Shown here: piece after piece, positions 1-10,260 of the stretch | How the letters are laid out: the number at the start of each line of letters is the position of its first letter | Position numbering within the stretch: the first letter of the stretch is position 1 | Assembly (NCBI GenBank): GCA_025201375.1 | Contig: JAIWZP010000088.1 | Coordinates: 21,192 to 85,191 of the forward strand | Length of the DNA: 64,000 nucleotides | From: Gongronella butleri | Taxonomy: Eukaryota > Mucoromycota > Mucoromycetes > Mucorales > Cunninghamellaceae | Direction of reading: 5' to 3' | The notes under the pieces: model-generated | The model's input: the letters and a program-made list of their open reading frames with translations, nothing else | The model's database searches: none | Told to the model about the DNA's origin: nothing | Made by a program: the position numbers and the translations under genes

Positions 1-1113
1 ACCTCGAAACGAGTTCCCACGCAAATTTCGGCCCACAGTTCGCAAGTACAACTGCCCATCCGCCGCGACTAGCCTACGTGTAGATAGCCTTTATGAGAAA
101 AGGGGACCTCAAACGCACTCTATTGCATCTCGTGGGAGAAACGCCGCGCGGCTTTTGCAAATGGGGCACAAAAGATTATCTTTTCCATCACAACGTCCAG
201 AAAGATTGCCACTGGGGAGGCTGACGTGTTCGAGACAAGGACGCAGCACCAAAAAATCGGGTCCAGGCGCACAAATGCGGGACGCTGCGGCACCTTGTAT
301 AAATTTAGCAACAATTGCTCGAAATCGGTATCGCACGCGCCTGGAATGACGCGCAGCGTGCAGCTTGTTGCTTTTTCTCTTCGAGATTGACGCAATACTG
401 ACGCGGTTTACCTTTGTAAACGCTTCTAATTAGTACCCAAGGGCTCACATGGGCTTTATAGCTTTCTTTTTTTTTTTTTCCTTTTTTTTCTATTTTGACG
501 CATATAAATGAGCTCTTGTGACGCGATTGCTCAAGGTGGCAACACAATGGTGGCATCGGGCTATCAGATCAGTCTGATTGGGTCATGGATCGCGCGTAGA
601 TGCGATATTTTTATATTTTCTCATGCAGAAAAGGGCAAAAAGATTCCTCATATGGCTTTTGATGGAAAAATATGTTGTTGACGCGTCGCAGAGAATAGTC
701 TTCATTCGTGTATGCACCCGTGGATCATAGACTCAGCTTGAACGGCCTAATCCCAATGTTCAAAAAAAAAAAAAAGAAATCAAAAGCCAGTGTTCTTTAT
801 TTTTTTTATCTCCATGTACGCCGCACAAGCAGAGAAAAATGGTGTGAGAGAACATTGCTTTGTGTCCTCGCTGGCCGATGCTGATGGCGTCAATTAAATA
901 CGAGTTTGTACCGGCTGCGGGGTTGAATGGCGCCATTCCTGGCAATGGGGTGGCAATTGCGCCCCAAAAGAGGCAACCGGGATGTTCGGCGCCCCTGGGG
1001 AAAGTGCTGCGGAGTTTACGACGCGAGTTGCGCATATAAAAAGCAGTATCAGCTGTCGTGTATTTCTCGCTTTTTCTTGTTTTATTCATTCTTTCAAGAA
1101 AAACACGTACAAT
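1..1113 (+). promoter_or_regulatory. Upstream region of dioxygenase copy 1 with TATA box
   Basis: Non-coding region conserved in the second copy (5924-7024). A TATA-box-like TATAAAAA lies at 1035-1042, about 72 nt before the ATG at 1114, and is kept at 6946-6953 in copy 2. The region also holds several GACGCG/ACGCGT motifs and T tracts. Short ORFs on both strands are not supported as genes. Retention of more than 1 kb of 5' DNA suggests that regulation was duplicated along with the gene. Confidence 0.6.
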
Positions 1114-2711
1114 ATGGCCCCCAATACTGAAACCATCCCAATCGAACATGTCACAGACATTGTGCACCAATTGGACATCCAAGGCTCTGACAAGAAAGTG
1201 GTAAGAAAAAGTCAATGGCAAGGGAACTGCGCCGGACATTTGCGTTTTTGACACCAACACCGCTCTCTTAGACGTTCCCCCGCGTGGTGTACCCTCCCTT
1301 GGAAGTCTTATGAGCACCACGACCCCGGTCATCATGCTGATCCCAAGAAAGCGTCCATTTTGGAGCAAGCATCGCAGGTCGTGGACGTGACCCCCAGCAT
1401 TGGCACTGACATCCACGGCATTCAATTGTCGCAATTGACCGAGCAGCAAAAGAACGACCTGGCGCTTCTCGTTGCCGAGCGCGGCGTCGTCTTTTTCAAA
1501 AACCAAGACATTGACTCTGACCAGCTCGTCGAGTTGGGCAAGCACTATGGTAAAAACAAAGAAAAATGAGACGCGACGCGTCATTCGCGCGTTGATTGGT
1601 ACTTATACTTGCTTCGTAGGCCGTCTGCACCATCACCCCGTGTCTGGTCACGAAGAAAAGAATCAATATGCTCTGAGCATCTACAGCGATCCTGCAAGGT
1701 AGGCAAAACAAAATGCAATGTAGACTTTTGCCATTCAACTAATCCCATTTCTTGATTTTATTTTGCAGCTCGCAGAAATTCCGTGGCCAGCGCGAGGCCC
1801 TGCCCAGTTCAAGCAGTAATACAAGAGCCACGAAAAAAAAAGCAAAATCTCATATTCTCCTTGCTTTTTTACTTTTTGCTATTAGCTTTGCACAGCGACA
1901 TTACATTTGAGAAGCAGCCAGCTGGTCTGACGTTCTTGAAATTGGAGGTGATTCCTGCTGTTGGTGGTGACACGGCCTGGTACAGCGGATATGAGGCATA
2001 TGACCGTCTTTCGCCTGCGCTCAAGAAATTCCTTGAGGGTCTCAGCGCGACGCACCGCGGCGACGTGTTTGAGCGCTTCTCTGAGGCAACGGGCATCCCT
2101 CTGCGCCGCGAATTACCCCAAGACACCGTCCACCCGGTCATCCGCACGCATCCCGTCACCGGCTGGAAATCCCTCTATGTCCAGCCTGGTTTCACACGCT
2201 CCATTGTTGGCCTTCGCAAGCACGAGAGCGATGCACTTCTCAAGCTTCTCTTTGAGCACTTGTCCGGTGGATACGGTAAGTTTTTTAAAGAAAAAAAAAG
2301 CACCACGCGGCCCCACGCGAATTGAACGTTTTGTTTACCGCTCACACTCCTTCTTTTTGTAACCAGACTTCCAAGTGCGCCACAAGTGGTCGCCTGGTGA
2401 TGTTGGTAAAAGCCTACAAAGGACTATATGGACGCAGAGTCAAGCTAATATCTCAATTTTATTTTTTCTTTGTACTTTTAGCCATTTGGGACAATCGCGT
2501 CACAAATCACTGCGCCATCTTTGATTACGAAGGCGTTGCGACTCGGTAAGAGAAAAAAAAATTAAAAGAAGAAACGTCAGGCTAATCAACACGCATTTCC
2601 CCCCAATATCATAGATATGGTTTCCGTGTCACGCCTCAAGCCGAGGTGCCTTACTTTGATCCCAAGAGCAAATCACGTCGCGAGGCTCTGAAGGAGCAAA
2701 AGAGCCAATAG
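1114..2711 (+). pseudogene. JLP1: Fe(II)/2-oxoglutarate sulfonate (taurine-type) dioxygenase, frameshifted copy
   Basis: Same gene as 7025-8634. Exons by alignment: 1114-1200, 1272-1549, 1620-1698, 1769-1815, 1886-2275, 2367-2405, 2482-2545, 2615-2711. Exon 2 has one extra T near 1308 (GTCTTATGAG against GTCTATGAG at 7217-7226). This puts a TGA in frame after about 43 codons. All other exons and splice sites are preserved, including the HSD metal motif at the start of exon 5, the distal His in WDNRVTNHC and the Arg of RYGFR, so the lesion looks recent. A sequencing or assembly error is the main alternative. If the extra T is an artefact, this is a second functional paralogue. Family chemistry: oxidative release of sulfite from alkyl sulfonates for sulfur supply. 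Confidence 0.85.
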
Positions 2712-4033
2712 GGCATTATTTCCAGGGAAAACGAGCTAGGTTATGACCAAATGACAATAAAAAAATCAGATATTCCTGTGTTTCGGGCAATGGCTACATA
2801 GCATGCAAGAGGTGACGGGCGATTTCTGCGGTCACACGATGCTGCAATTTGCGCCGCCATCCTACGCAACAGTTCGCAATGCGCCACTTTTTGTACACGC
2901 CAACTTGCTCGAGATCACGGACAGGTGCATTTCCTTGAGCAGGATGCAGCAAAGGCGGACACTAAATCCTACCGCGATTTTACGTCATTTACAAGGCCGC
3001 ATGGACTTTGTGGCGGCCAATGGAGAGCCTGCAACGGAGGGCCTTGATTTTGATCACGTGCTCACAGAATTCCAGCATCTCCACTTTGAATTTGGCGGCA
3101 TTGGCGGCGAAACCCGTTTTTGATCAATAGGATCATAATGAAGCTGCCTAGAAGCATCGGCTCAAAGTGCTTATATTTCAGTTGGTTATGAATTTCATTG
3201 GCAAACAATGGATAAAACCATAAATACGCTAAAATCGGCACGGTTTTCACAACCGTCTAATTGACTCTCATTTTTTTATTGCATATCATGCGACTAACCG
3301 AGGTATGAAAAGTGCACAGCGAGCTTGATGCGCTTCAGCATATTGAACAGCAGTGGGTACTACATGAAAACGCCAAAAACGCGCTCAAATCGCAATTGTT
3401 CTCTTTACATTGATTCAATCCAGCCGTTGATGCTGACATCATCACCAAGTGGACAGTGTTCGGTTTTGCCATTTTCAGCAATCTGCAAGAGATCTTGGAT
3501 CACGAGGTAACGGTGTTTCGGGAAGCCTCACGGACTTCGCATGAACGTGATCGCCTCGTTTCATTGTCAGAGAGTACCCCGACCGGGATGTCGGTATCTT
3601 TTCTGCCACATACACAATTCAACGAAAACATGCTATGGGCATAAATAAAAGCAAGCACGTTCGACGTGCCAAAAATAAAATCATTGTTTTCCGGACCACG
3701 AATAGCAGTGTGAGCGATATAATCGATTAAAGTAACGGACCGAGTGCGGCTGCATACTCGACCACTGATCATGCCAACAAACAAATTAATGTTTCGCAGC
3801 GAATCGTTGTGGTGCCCTTTTATAATTATTTTTTTTAGAGCACATCATGAGGCACTCTGCGACCCTTTTTTTTCGTGGTGTTCAATCAGCGAGTAAGGAG
3901 GGGAAGCCGGTTGATGGCCGGCTTGGAATTGGCAGGACGTCAGCTGCTGCCTGAGATCATCTTGATGTAAGCTTAAAAGGGCCGTCATTTTTTGAACGAA
4001 CCATTTCGACATTGTTGGCCCTCATTTTACTTC
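2712..4033. other. Intergenic region between dioxygenase copy 1 and the BAHD gene
   Basis: A polyadenylation-like AATAAAA lies near 2756. A 106-codon ORF occurs at 2803-3123, and fragments of open frame occur around 3320-3640 (for example the stretch reading QHIEQQWVLHENAKNAL). None has a recognised family, clear splice sites or a good start. They could be remnants of a decayed gene. No RNA gene or repeat was recognised. Confidence 0.4.
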
Positions 4034-5481
4034 ATGTCGCTCGAAACTTTTGCAGTGCTTCCAAGCAATAAACACGGCCGCCCAGCCGCTCCGTCTGAAA
4101 TCAAGCTGCATAGTATTGACGTTTTTTCCACTTGTACTCAAATTCGCAGCCATCTGACATTCATGACGCCGGCGTCGCCCGCAGAATGCATCGACAAGCT
4201 CAAAAGGGCCCTGGCTGAAGCTCTTGAGCTATATCCTCCGGTCAATGGCACGGTTATCACCAAGGATGACGGCTGTAAATTCATTGCCTTGGACGACAAT
4301 CATTTGCAGGCAACGCCCTTGATTATCGAGACGCGTGATGGTCCCTACGAGGGTGACAGCGAGGATCTGTCTCCACGTCAGGGTTTGATGGTGCAACTCG
4401 ATTCCCCTATTTTTGCCGCTAAAGTGACCATAGTAAGTACAAAAACCACGGGGAAATGCACAAAAGAATGTCAATGACTCTTTTTTTAATTATATTTGCC
4501 AAGTTTTCGTGCGGCACCATGGTCATAGCGTCGTCCATGAATCACCTAGTGTGCGATTTGCGAGGCTTCCTTGATTTTGTGGAGCTTTGGGCAAGACTGA
4601 CGCGCGGCGAGCAAGTTGACTATACAAAGATCCCTGACGATTGGACGCGTACACCACAGCGTTTTTTTGCGCCCCATAGTGGCAAGCTGATGGTGCCACC
4701 TGGCATCACAGTCGGGGACAGCTCTCAAGATACAGTGCAGGTGGCGCCGGCGCCTTCGACGACAACGCGATGGTACGTGCCTGCTGCCAAGGTGGCGCAG
4801 CTGAAGCGCGACTTGGCGCCGGACGACGACGAAATGTGGATTTCGACCAGCGATGCGCTGACGGTCCTGATCAGCGGCGCGGTCACCCGCGCGCGCGAGA
4901 CGAGTAAAGTCGAGCGCCAGACGGGTCAAGTCGGGTTCACGCGGCGCACGCCAGCAGACCACAGCGTCGAGACGATTGTCCTGTTGGCGGACATCCGCGA
5001 ACAGGCGTTGCGCGGCGACATGGCGAATGGGCGCTATTTCGGCAACGCCATCATAGCGTTGGTAGTACCAGTGTCGCGAGCGGATCTCATGTCGCCCACG
5101 GCTACCGCTGCGTCGCGCGCCGCCGTCGCCATCCGAAATCACATCAAGCAGCGACTGTCGCAGAAGGAAATCAGTGGTCACCTTGCGTTCCTTGAGAACC
5201 CCGGTATTCTAGTGCCCGGCCGCACCTCCTGTGTCACCGACATATTCGTCACAAACTGGTGCAAATTCGACCTCGATGGCCCCAAACTCGACTTTGGCTG
5301 GGGTAAACCAAGTAATTACACTGACGGCAACGGCACAGAGACCTCCTTACCGCCCGCCTTCTCGTTTATGAGGCAGAAAAAGGACTCTGGCGACGTGTTT
5401 ATGCTCATAACCGTCGAGGTTCCCGGAGCAGATGCGCTCAAGAATGATCCACTGCTTACAAAATATGGTGAACTTTTGTAG
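4034..5481 (+). CDS. BAHD-family acyltransferase
   Basis: Two exons, 4034-4432 and 4504-5481, give 458 aa, the usual BAHD length. The catalytic HxxxD motif is visible as NHLVCD at the start of exon 2, and the structural DFGWG motif as LDFGWGKP near the C-terminus. Both are family hallmarks. BAHD enzymes move an acyl group from acyl-CoA to an alcohol or amine. Fungal members include trichothecene-type O-acetyltransferases, but the substrate here cannot be told. The ATG at 4034 (MSLETFAVLPS) was preferred over an in-frame codon at 3992 because family alignments begin here. There is no signal peptide, so it is probably cytosolic. It sits between the two dioxygenase copies. A joint pathway is possible but not shown. 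Confidence 0.88.
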
Positions 5482-5923
5482 ATTGTTGCATTTGCCTGCC
5501 TACATAGCTCAATATCAAATATATCATAGCTGAAATCTTTTAACCTATGCGATTGTGTAAATCAAACAAGAAAAAATTGAATTTACCCGTACATCTATTG
5601 ACTTGTACTCGATTTGGAAGATTATTGCTTTTTTTGCGCAAAGTTCGTGATTTTTGCTTCTTGGAATTGCATGATATCTTTTGCTTGACACTTTTTACAT
5701 CGGAGCTTGACTGTTCCGCTTTGCATTTTGCCCTGACTTCACACGCCGTGTAACGAGAATCGTCCAGCCGATTGATTAACACTTTGAAATAGGTCAGTCG
5801 CAAATGCCTAAAGATCAGATGTTTTAAATGTGAGAAAACTTAAACGAGGTCTCGGACAGGTACTATAGACTCTCCTTTTTATCTGCAACCTTTTATGAAC
5901 TTGATAATGCAGCGCATGTTGAA
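5482..5923. other. Intergenic, no gene seen
   Basis: AT-rich sequence between the BAHD stop and the start of the second duplicated unit. Short ORFs on both strands look like chance. Nothing else was recognised. Confidence 0.5.
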
Positions 5924-7024
5924 ACCTCGAAACGAGTTCCCACGCAAATTTCGGCCCACAGTTCGCAAGTACAACTGCCCATCCGCCGCGACTAGCCTAC
6001 GTGTAGATAGCCTTTATGAGAAAAGGGTACCTCAAACGCACTCTATTGTATCTCGTGGGAGAGACGCCGCGCGGCTTTTACAAATAGGGCACAAAAGATT
6101 ATCTTTTCCATCACAACGTCCAGAAAGATTGCCACTGGGGTGACTGACGTGTCCGAGACAAGGACGCAGCACCAAAAAATCGGGTCCAGGCGCACAAATG
6201 CGGGACGCTGCGGCGCCTTGTATAAATTTAGCAACGATTGCTCGAAATCGGTATCGCACGCGCCTGGAATGACGCGCAACGTGCAGCTTGTTGCTTTTTC
6301 TCTTCGAGATTGACGCAACACTGACGCGGTTTACCTTTGTAAACGCTTCTAATTAGTACCGAAGGACTTAGATGGGCGTCATAGCTTTCTTTCTTTCCTT
6401 TTTTCTATTTCGACACATACAAGTGAGCTCTTGTGACGCGATTGCTCAAGATGGCAACACAATGGTGGCATCGGGCTATCAGATCAGTCTGATTGGGTCG
6501 TGGATCGCGCGTAGATGCGATCTTTTTTATATTTTCTCATGCAGAAAAGGGCAAAAAGATTCCCCATATGGCTTTTGACGGAAAAATATGTTGTTGACGC
6601 GTCGCAGAGAATAGTGTTCATTCGTGTATGCACCCGTGGATCATAGACTCGGCTTGAACGGCCTAATCCCAATGTTCAAAAAAAAGAAATCAAAAGCCAG
6701 TGTTCTTTATTTTTTTTTATCTCCATGTACGCCGCACAAGCAGAGAACAATGGTGTGAGAGAACACTGCTTTGTGTCCTCGCTGGCCGATGCTGATGGCG
6801 TCAATTAAATACGAGTTTGCACCAGCTGCGGGGCTGAATGGCGCCATTCCTGGCAATGGGGTGGCAATTGCGCCCCAAAAGAGGCAACCGGAATGTTCGG
6901 CGCCCCTGGGGAAAGTGCTGCGGAGTTTACGACGCGAGTTGCGCATATAAAAAGCAGTATCAGCTGTCGTGTATTTCTCGCTTTTTCTTGTTTTATTCAT
7001 TCTTTCAAGAAAAACACGTACAAT
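5924..7024 (+). promoter_or_regulatory. Upstream region of dioxygenase copy 2 with TATA box
   Basis: Counterpart of 1-1113. TATAAAAA at 6946-6953 lies about 72 nt before the ATG at 7025. The poly-T/poly-A runs differ in length from copy 1; otherwise the region is strongly conserved. Confidence 0.6.
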
Positions 7025-8634
7025 ATGGCCCCCAATACTGAAACCATCCCAATCGAGCATGTCACAGACATTGTGCACCAATTGGACATCCAAGGCTCTG
7101 ACAAGAAAGTGGTAAGAAAAAGTCAATGGCAAGGGAACTGCGCCGGACATTTGCGTTTTTGACACCAACACCGCTCTCTTAGACGTTCCCCCGCGTGGTG
7201 TACCCTCCCTTGGAAGTCTATGAGCACCACGACCCCGGTCATCATGCTGATCCCAAGAAAGCGTCCATTTTGGAGCAAGCGTCACAGGTCGTGGACGTGA
7301 CCCCCAGCATTGGCACTGACATCCACGGCATTCAATTGTCGCAATTGACCGAGCAGCAAAAGAACGACCTGGCACTGCTTGTTGCCGAGCGTGGCGTCGT
7401 GTTTTTCAAAAACCAAGACATTGAATCTGACCAGCTTGTCGAGCTGGGCAAGCACTATGGTAGAAACAAAGAAAAATGAGACGCGACGCGTCATTCGCGC
7501 GTTGATTGATACTTACACTTGCTTTGTAGGTCGTCTGCACCATCACCCCATTGCTGGCCACGAAGAAAAAAATCAATATGCTCTGAGCATTTACAGTGAT
7601 CCTGACAGGTAAGCAAAAATGCAAACTTTGAGAAGTTTTACCATCCAATTGGTCTCATTTTTCTTTTTTTTCTTTTTTTCTTCGCTTGTTGTGCAGCGTG
7701 CGAAAATATCGCGACCAGCGCGATGGTTTGCCCAGTGCAAGCAGTAATAAAAGGATCACTGAAAAGCCAAAAACGCAAAATCTCACGTTTTCTTGCTTTT
7801 TTTATAGCTTTGCACAGTGACATCACGTTTGAGAAGCAGCCAGCTGGTCTGACGTTCTTGAAATTGGAGGTGATTCCTGCCGTTGGTGGCGACACGATTT
7901 GGTATAGTGGCTATGAGGCGTATGACCGCCTGTCGCCTGCGCTCAAGCAATTCCTTGAGGGTCTCAGCGCGACACACAGCGGGGATCTCTTTGAGCGCTT
8001 TTCCGAGTCGACGGGCATCCCGCTGCGCCGTGAATTGCCCAAGGACACCATCCATCCCGTGATCCGCACGCATCCCGTCACCGGCTGGAAGTCCCTCTTT
8101 GTCCAGCCCAATTTCACGCGCTCCATTGTTGGCCTGCGCAAGCACGAGAGCGATGCGCTTCTTAAGCTTCTGTATGAGCACCTGTCTGGCGGCTATGGTA
8201 GGTTTTTTAAAGAAAAAAATAGCACGACACGAATTCACGCGAATTGAACACGTTGATTGTTTTCATGCTCACCTTCTTTCTTCTCGTAACCAGACTTCCA
8301 AGTGCGCCACAAGTGGTCGCCTGGTGATGTTGGTAAGTGCTTGCAAAAGGAGTCAATAGCCGTTAAACCAAACTCATTCCCAAATTTTGGTTTTTTTCTG
8401 TATTTTTTAGCCATTTGGGACAATCGCGTCACGAATCACTGTGCCGTCGCTGATTACGAGGGCATTGCGACTCGGTAAGAGAAAAATCGTTGAGGGAAGC
8501 GCCAGGCTAATTCACATGCTTTTTTTTTAAATCATAGTTATGGGTTCCGTGTCACGCCCCAAGCCGAGGTGCCTTACTTTGACCCCAAGAGCAAATCGCG
8601 TCGCGAGGCTCTGAAGGAGCAAAAGAGCCAGTAG
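7025..8634 (+). CDS. JLP1: Fe(II)/2-oxoglutarate-dependent sulfonate (taurine-type) dioxygenase
   Basis: Eight exons: 7025-7111, 7183-7459, 7530-7608, 7697-7743, 7808-8197, 8294-8332, 8411-8474, 8538-8634. They give 359 aa, normal for the TauD/TfdA family. The 2-His-1-carboxylate facial triad is visible: HSD in LHSDITFEKQPAG (exon 5) and the distal His in WDNRVTNHC (exon 7). The Arg that binds 2-oxoglutarate is probably in RYGFRVTPQ (exon 8). The conserved RTHPVTGWKSLFVQP block is present. Family role: uses 2-oxoglutarate and O2 to hydroxylate alkyl sulfonates and release sulfite as a sulfur source. This is the intact member of the duplicated pair, and TATAAAAA at 6946 fits the start. The exact substrate is not known. 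Confidence 0.92.
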
Positions 8635-10260
8635 GAGTCATATTCAGGACTCTCCAGCTAAATTGTCTCTTAATTTAATAAAGATGTCAAGTCCTTAAAT
8701 AATAAGAAGTAATATAAAAATTAAAATCTCTCGATTTTGCATCAAGCTTATTTCCATGGAAACGTTGAAAACATAGAGAAAGACAGATTTTACTCTCTCG
8801 TCAGGTACTCAGACAACGAGTGCCATCAAAAAGGGGTCTAGATGAAGGTTGTAGCCGACACGTGCGTAAAAATGCATGGCTCACATGCTTTGAGTATGTT
8901 TTGCACACACCTTTACCTGAAAGGAAGCAGGCCTGGCCCTTTCTAATGGCACCGGTTTCAAAGTAATAGGAGACAAATTCGTCAAGTTACTTATAAGCAT
9001 TTAATTTTAGACAAAATTTAACATGATCATGCCATTGGGCACCCGCGACGCCCCAAAACACGACGCAACGTGAACGTACGTCCTGGGCTGTCGGGTGGAA
9101 TGAGACGTGCAACTGTCAAACAGGAGTTGTGGTGCACGACAGGCAAATCAAATTTTAGACTTCTCGAGCGTCTGGAGAGAAAATGAAAATCTGGGTCCTC
9201 AGAATTAAACCAAACTTGTACACAACAAAGGCTTCATGGTGAAACGACGAGAAATGCCAAAAAAGAGTGTAGTTGATCTGCTTGCTGATGAGAAATGCGT
9301 GATTTTGGATTTAACTTTTACAATACGAATATCTCAACGAAAACGCGTCCCTGGAGCCGCCCTGACGCGTCCATAAGCAATAGAGACTCCAGACGCATGA
9401 GTGATTAAAAACAGACGCGTCTAAATTGGCGCTAGACGTGGCTTTTCACGCGTCGAAAATTATATATGATTTTGAACCCGTGTCAAAAATGGCAAAAAAT
9501 CACTTTTTTCATTGATCATTGATACCCACGTATCCAGTGAGTCATGCTCATTCTGGTGATCTTTGTTTTATGGCTTCATATCCAATTTTCGTCGACTTGA
9601 CCTTGAGCTGAAAATTTGCAGAAAATCGCAGTTTACGCCAAAACGAATGAATAGATTCCAGTTTTTTATAGCATTTTTATCGGTAAATGAAGAACATTTA
9701 CATTATGTGTGAACGGCGTGGCGATCAAGAGACCTAAACTCCACCATTTCCCGGTGGTCGGCTGTTCCCCTTGAAAAATTCGTCATTTTCGAAACCTATC
9801 ATTGCGCTCCATCCAGTGATCACAGATCTCCCGGGGTGGGCTCATTCATACGAGCAGCGCCGGATCCACATGTCTGAAGAAAAATATTTTGCGGATTGCA
9901 TATATTCATTGACAAGCAATCAAAATACACCAAAAATACTTCATTTGCTATTTTCTCGGCAGCCACATACTTAATCGTTGTTGTAAATGTGCAGCACACG
10001 ACTAACCTGGCGCACAATCTTCATCAAAGTTCAAGTTTTAAAGGCACACGCTCTGACAATGCCAGATTGATGCGTACAAGGAAACATGGCTGCATAGCTC
10101 ATTCATTTTTATTTTTTTAAAAAAAAGTATTCCACAAGAAAAAAAAAAAGGTCAAAAGGAAGTAAAGATGGGAGGAAGATGAATACACAATCAAACGAGG
10201 GAGAAAGGAGAGAGGGCGGGGGAGGATCGACAAAACAGAAGTAATTCATTGTTGATCCAT
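8635..10260. other. Gene-free region holding repeat B
   Basis: No ORF with family features. From about 9040 to 9990 it is similar to 50245-51090 (repeat B). The remainder is AT-rich. A few short ORFs near 9771-10120 lie inside the repeat and are not considered genes. 10130-10260 is the 3' flank of the PP2A subunit gene on the opposite strand. Confidence 0.55.
9040..9990. repeat. Dispersed repeat B, copy 1
   Basis: Collinear islands are shared with 50245-51090. Examples are the 'cct(t)ggagccgc' block with flanking ACGCGTC at 9340 and 50450, the ATGATCATTGAT-type block near 9515 and 50630, and the 'accTAAACT' block at 9731 and 50838. Part of it recurs inverted at 59560-59945. It is non-coding and strongly diverged. 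The element type is unknown. Confidence 0.55.

Larger units (their letters stand above)
1..2711 (+). repeat. Direct duplication, copy 1 (promoter plus dioxygenase gene)
   Basis: This stretch is highly similar to 5924-8634, from the first base of the window through the stop codon of the dioxygenase. Base 1 aligns with 5924, and the two stop codons are also 5923 nt apart. The match covers about 1.1 kb of upstream DNA and all eight exons and seven introns. Similarity is lost right after the stop codons. The left boundary lies outside the window. The sequence between the copies (2712-5923) holds a BAHD acyltransferase and has no counterpart after copy 2. Confidence 0.93.
5924..8634 (+). repeat. 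Direct duplication, copy 2 (promoter plus dioxygenase gene)
   Basis: Second copy of the unit at 1-2711. Differences are scattered substitutions plus small indels, mostly in introns and homopolymer runs. Exons are better conserved than introns. Intron 4 and the region before exon 4 have diverged most. Confidence 0.93.

Noticed and set aside
2803..3123. 106-codon ORF between the duplicated loci
   Set aside because: No recognised family, no splice signals and no start context; kept only as a possible gene relic.
9270..9300. Hammerhead ribozyme core (CTGATGAG)
   Set aside because: The sequence after the core does not form stem II and no matching GAAA context or flanking stems are found.
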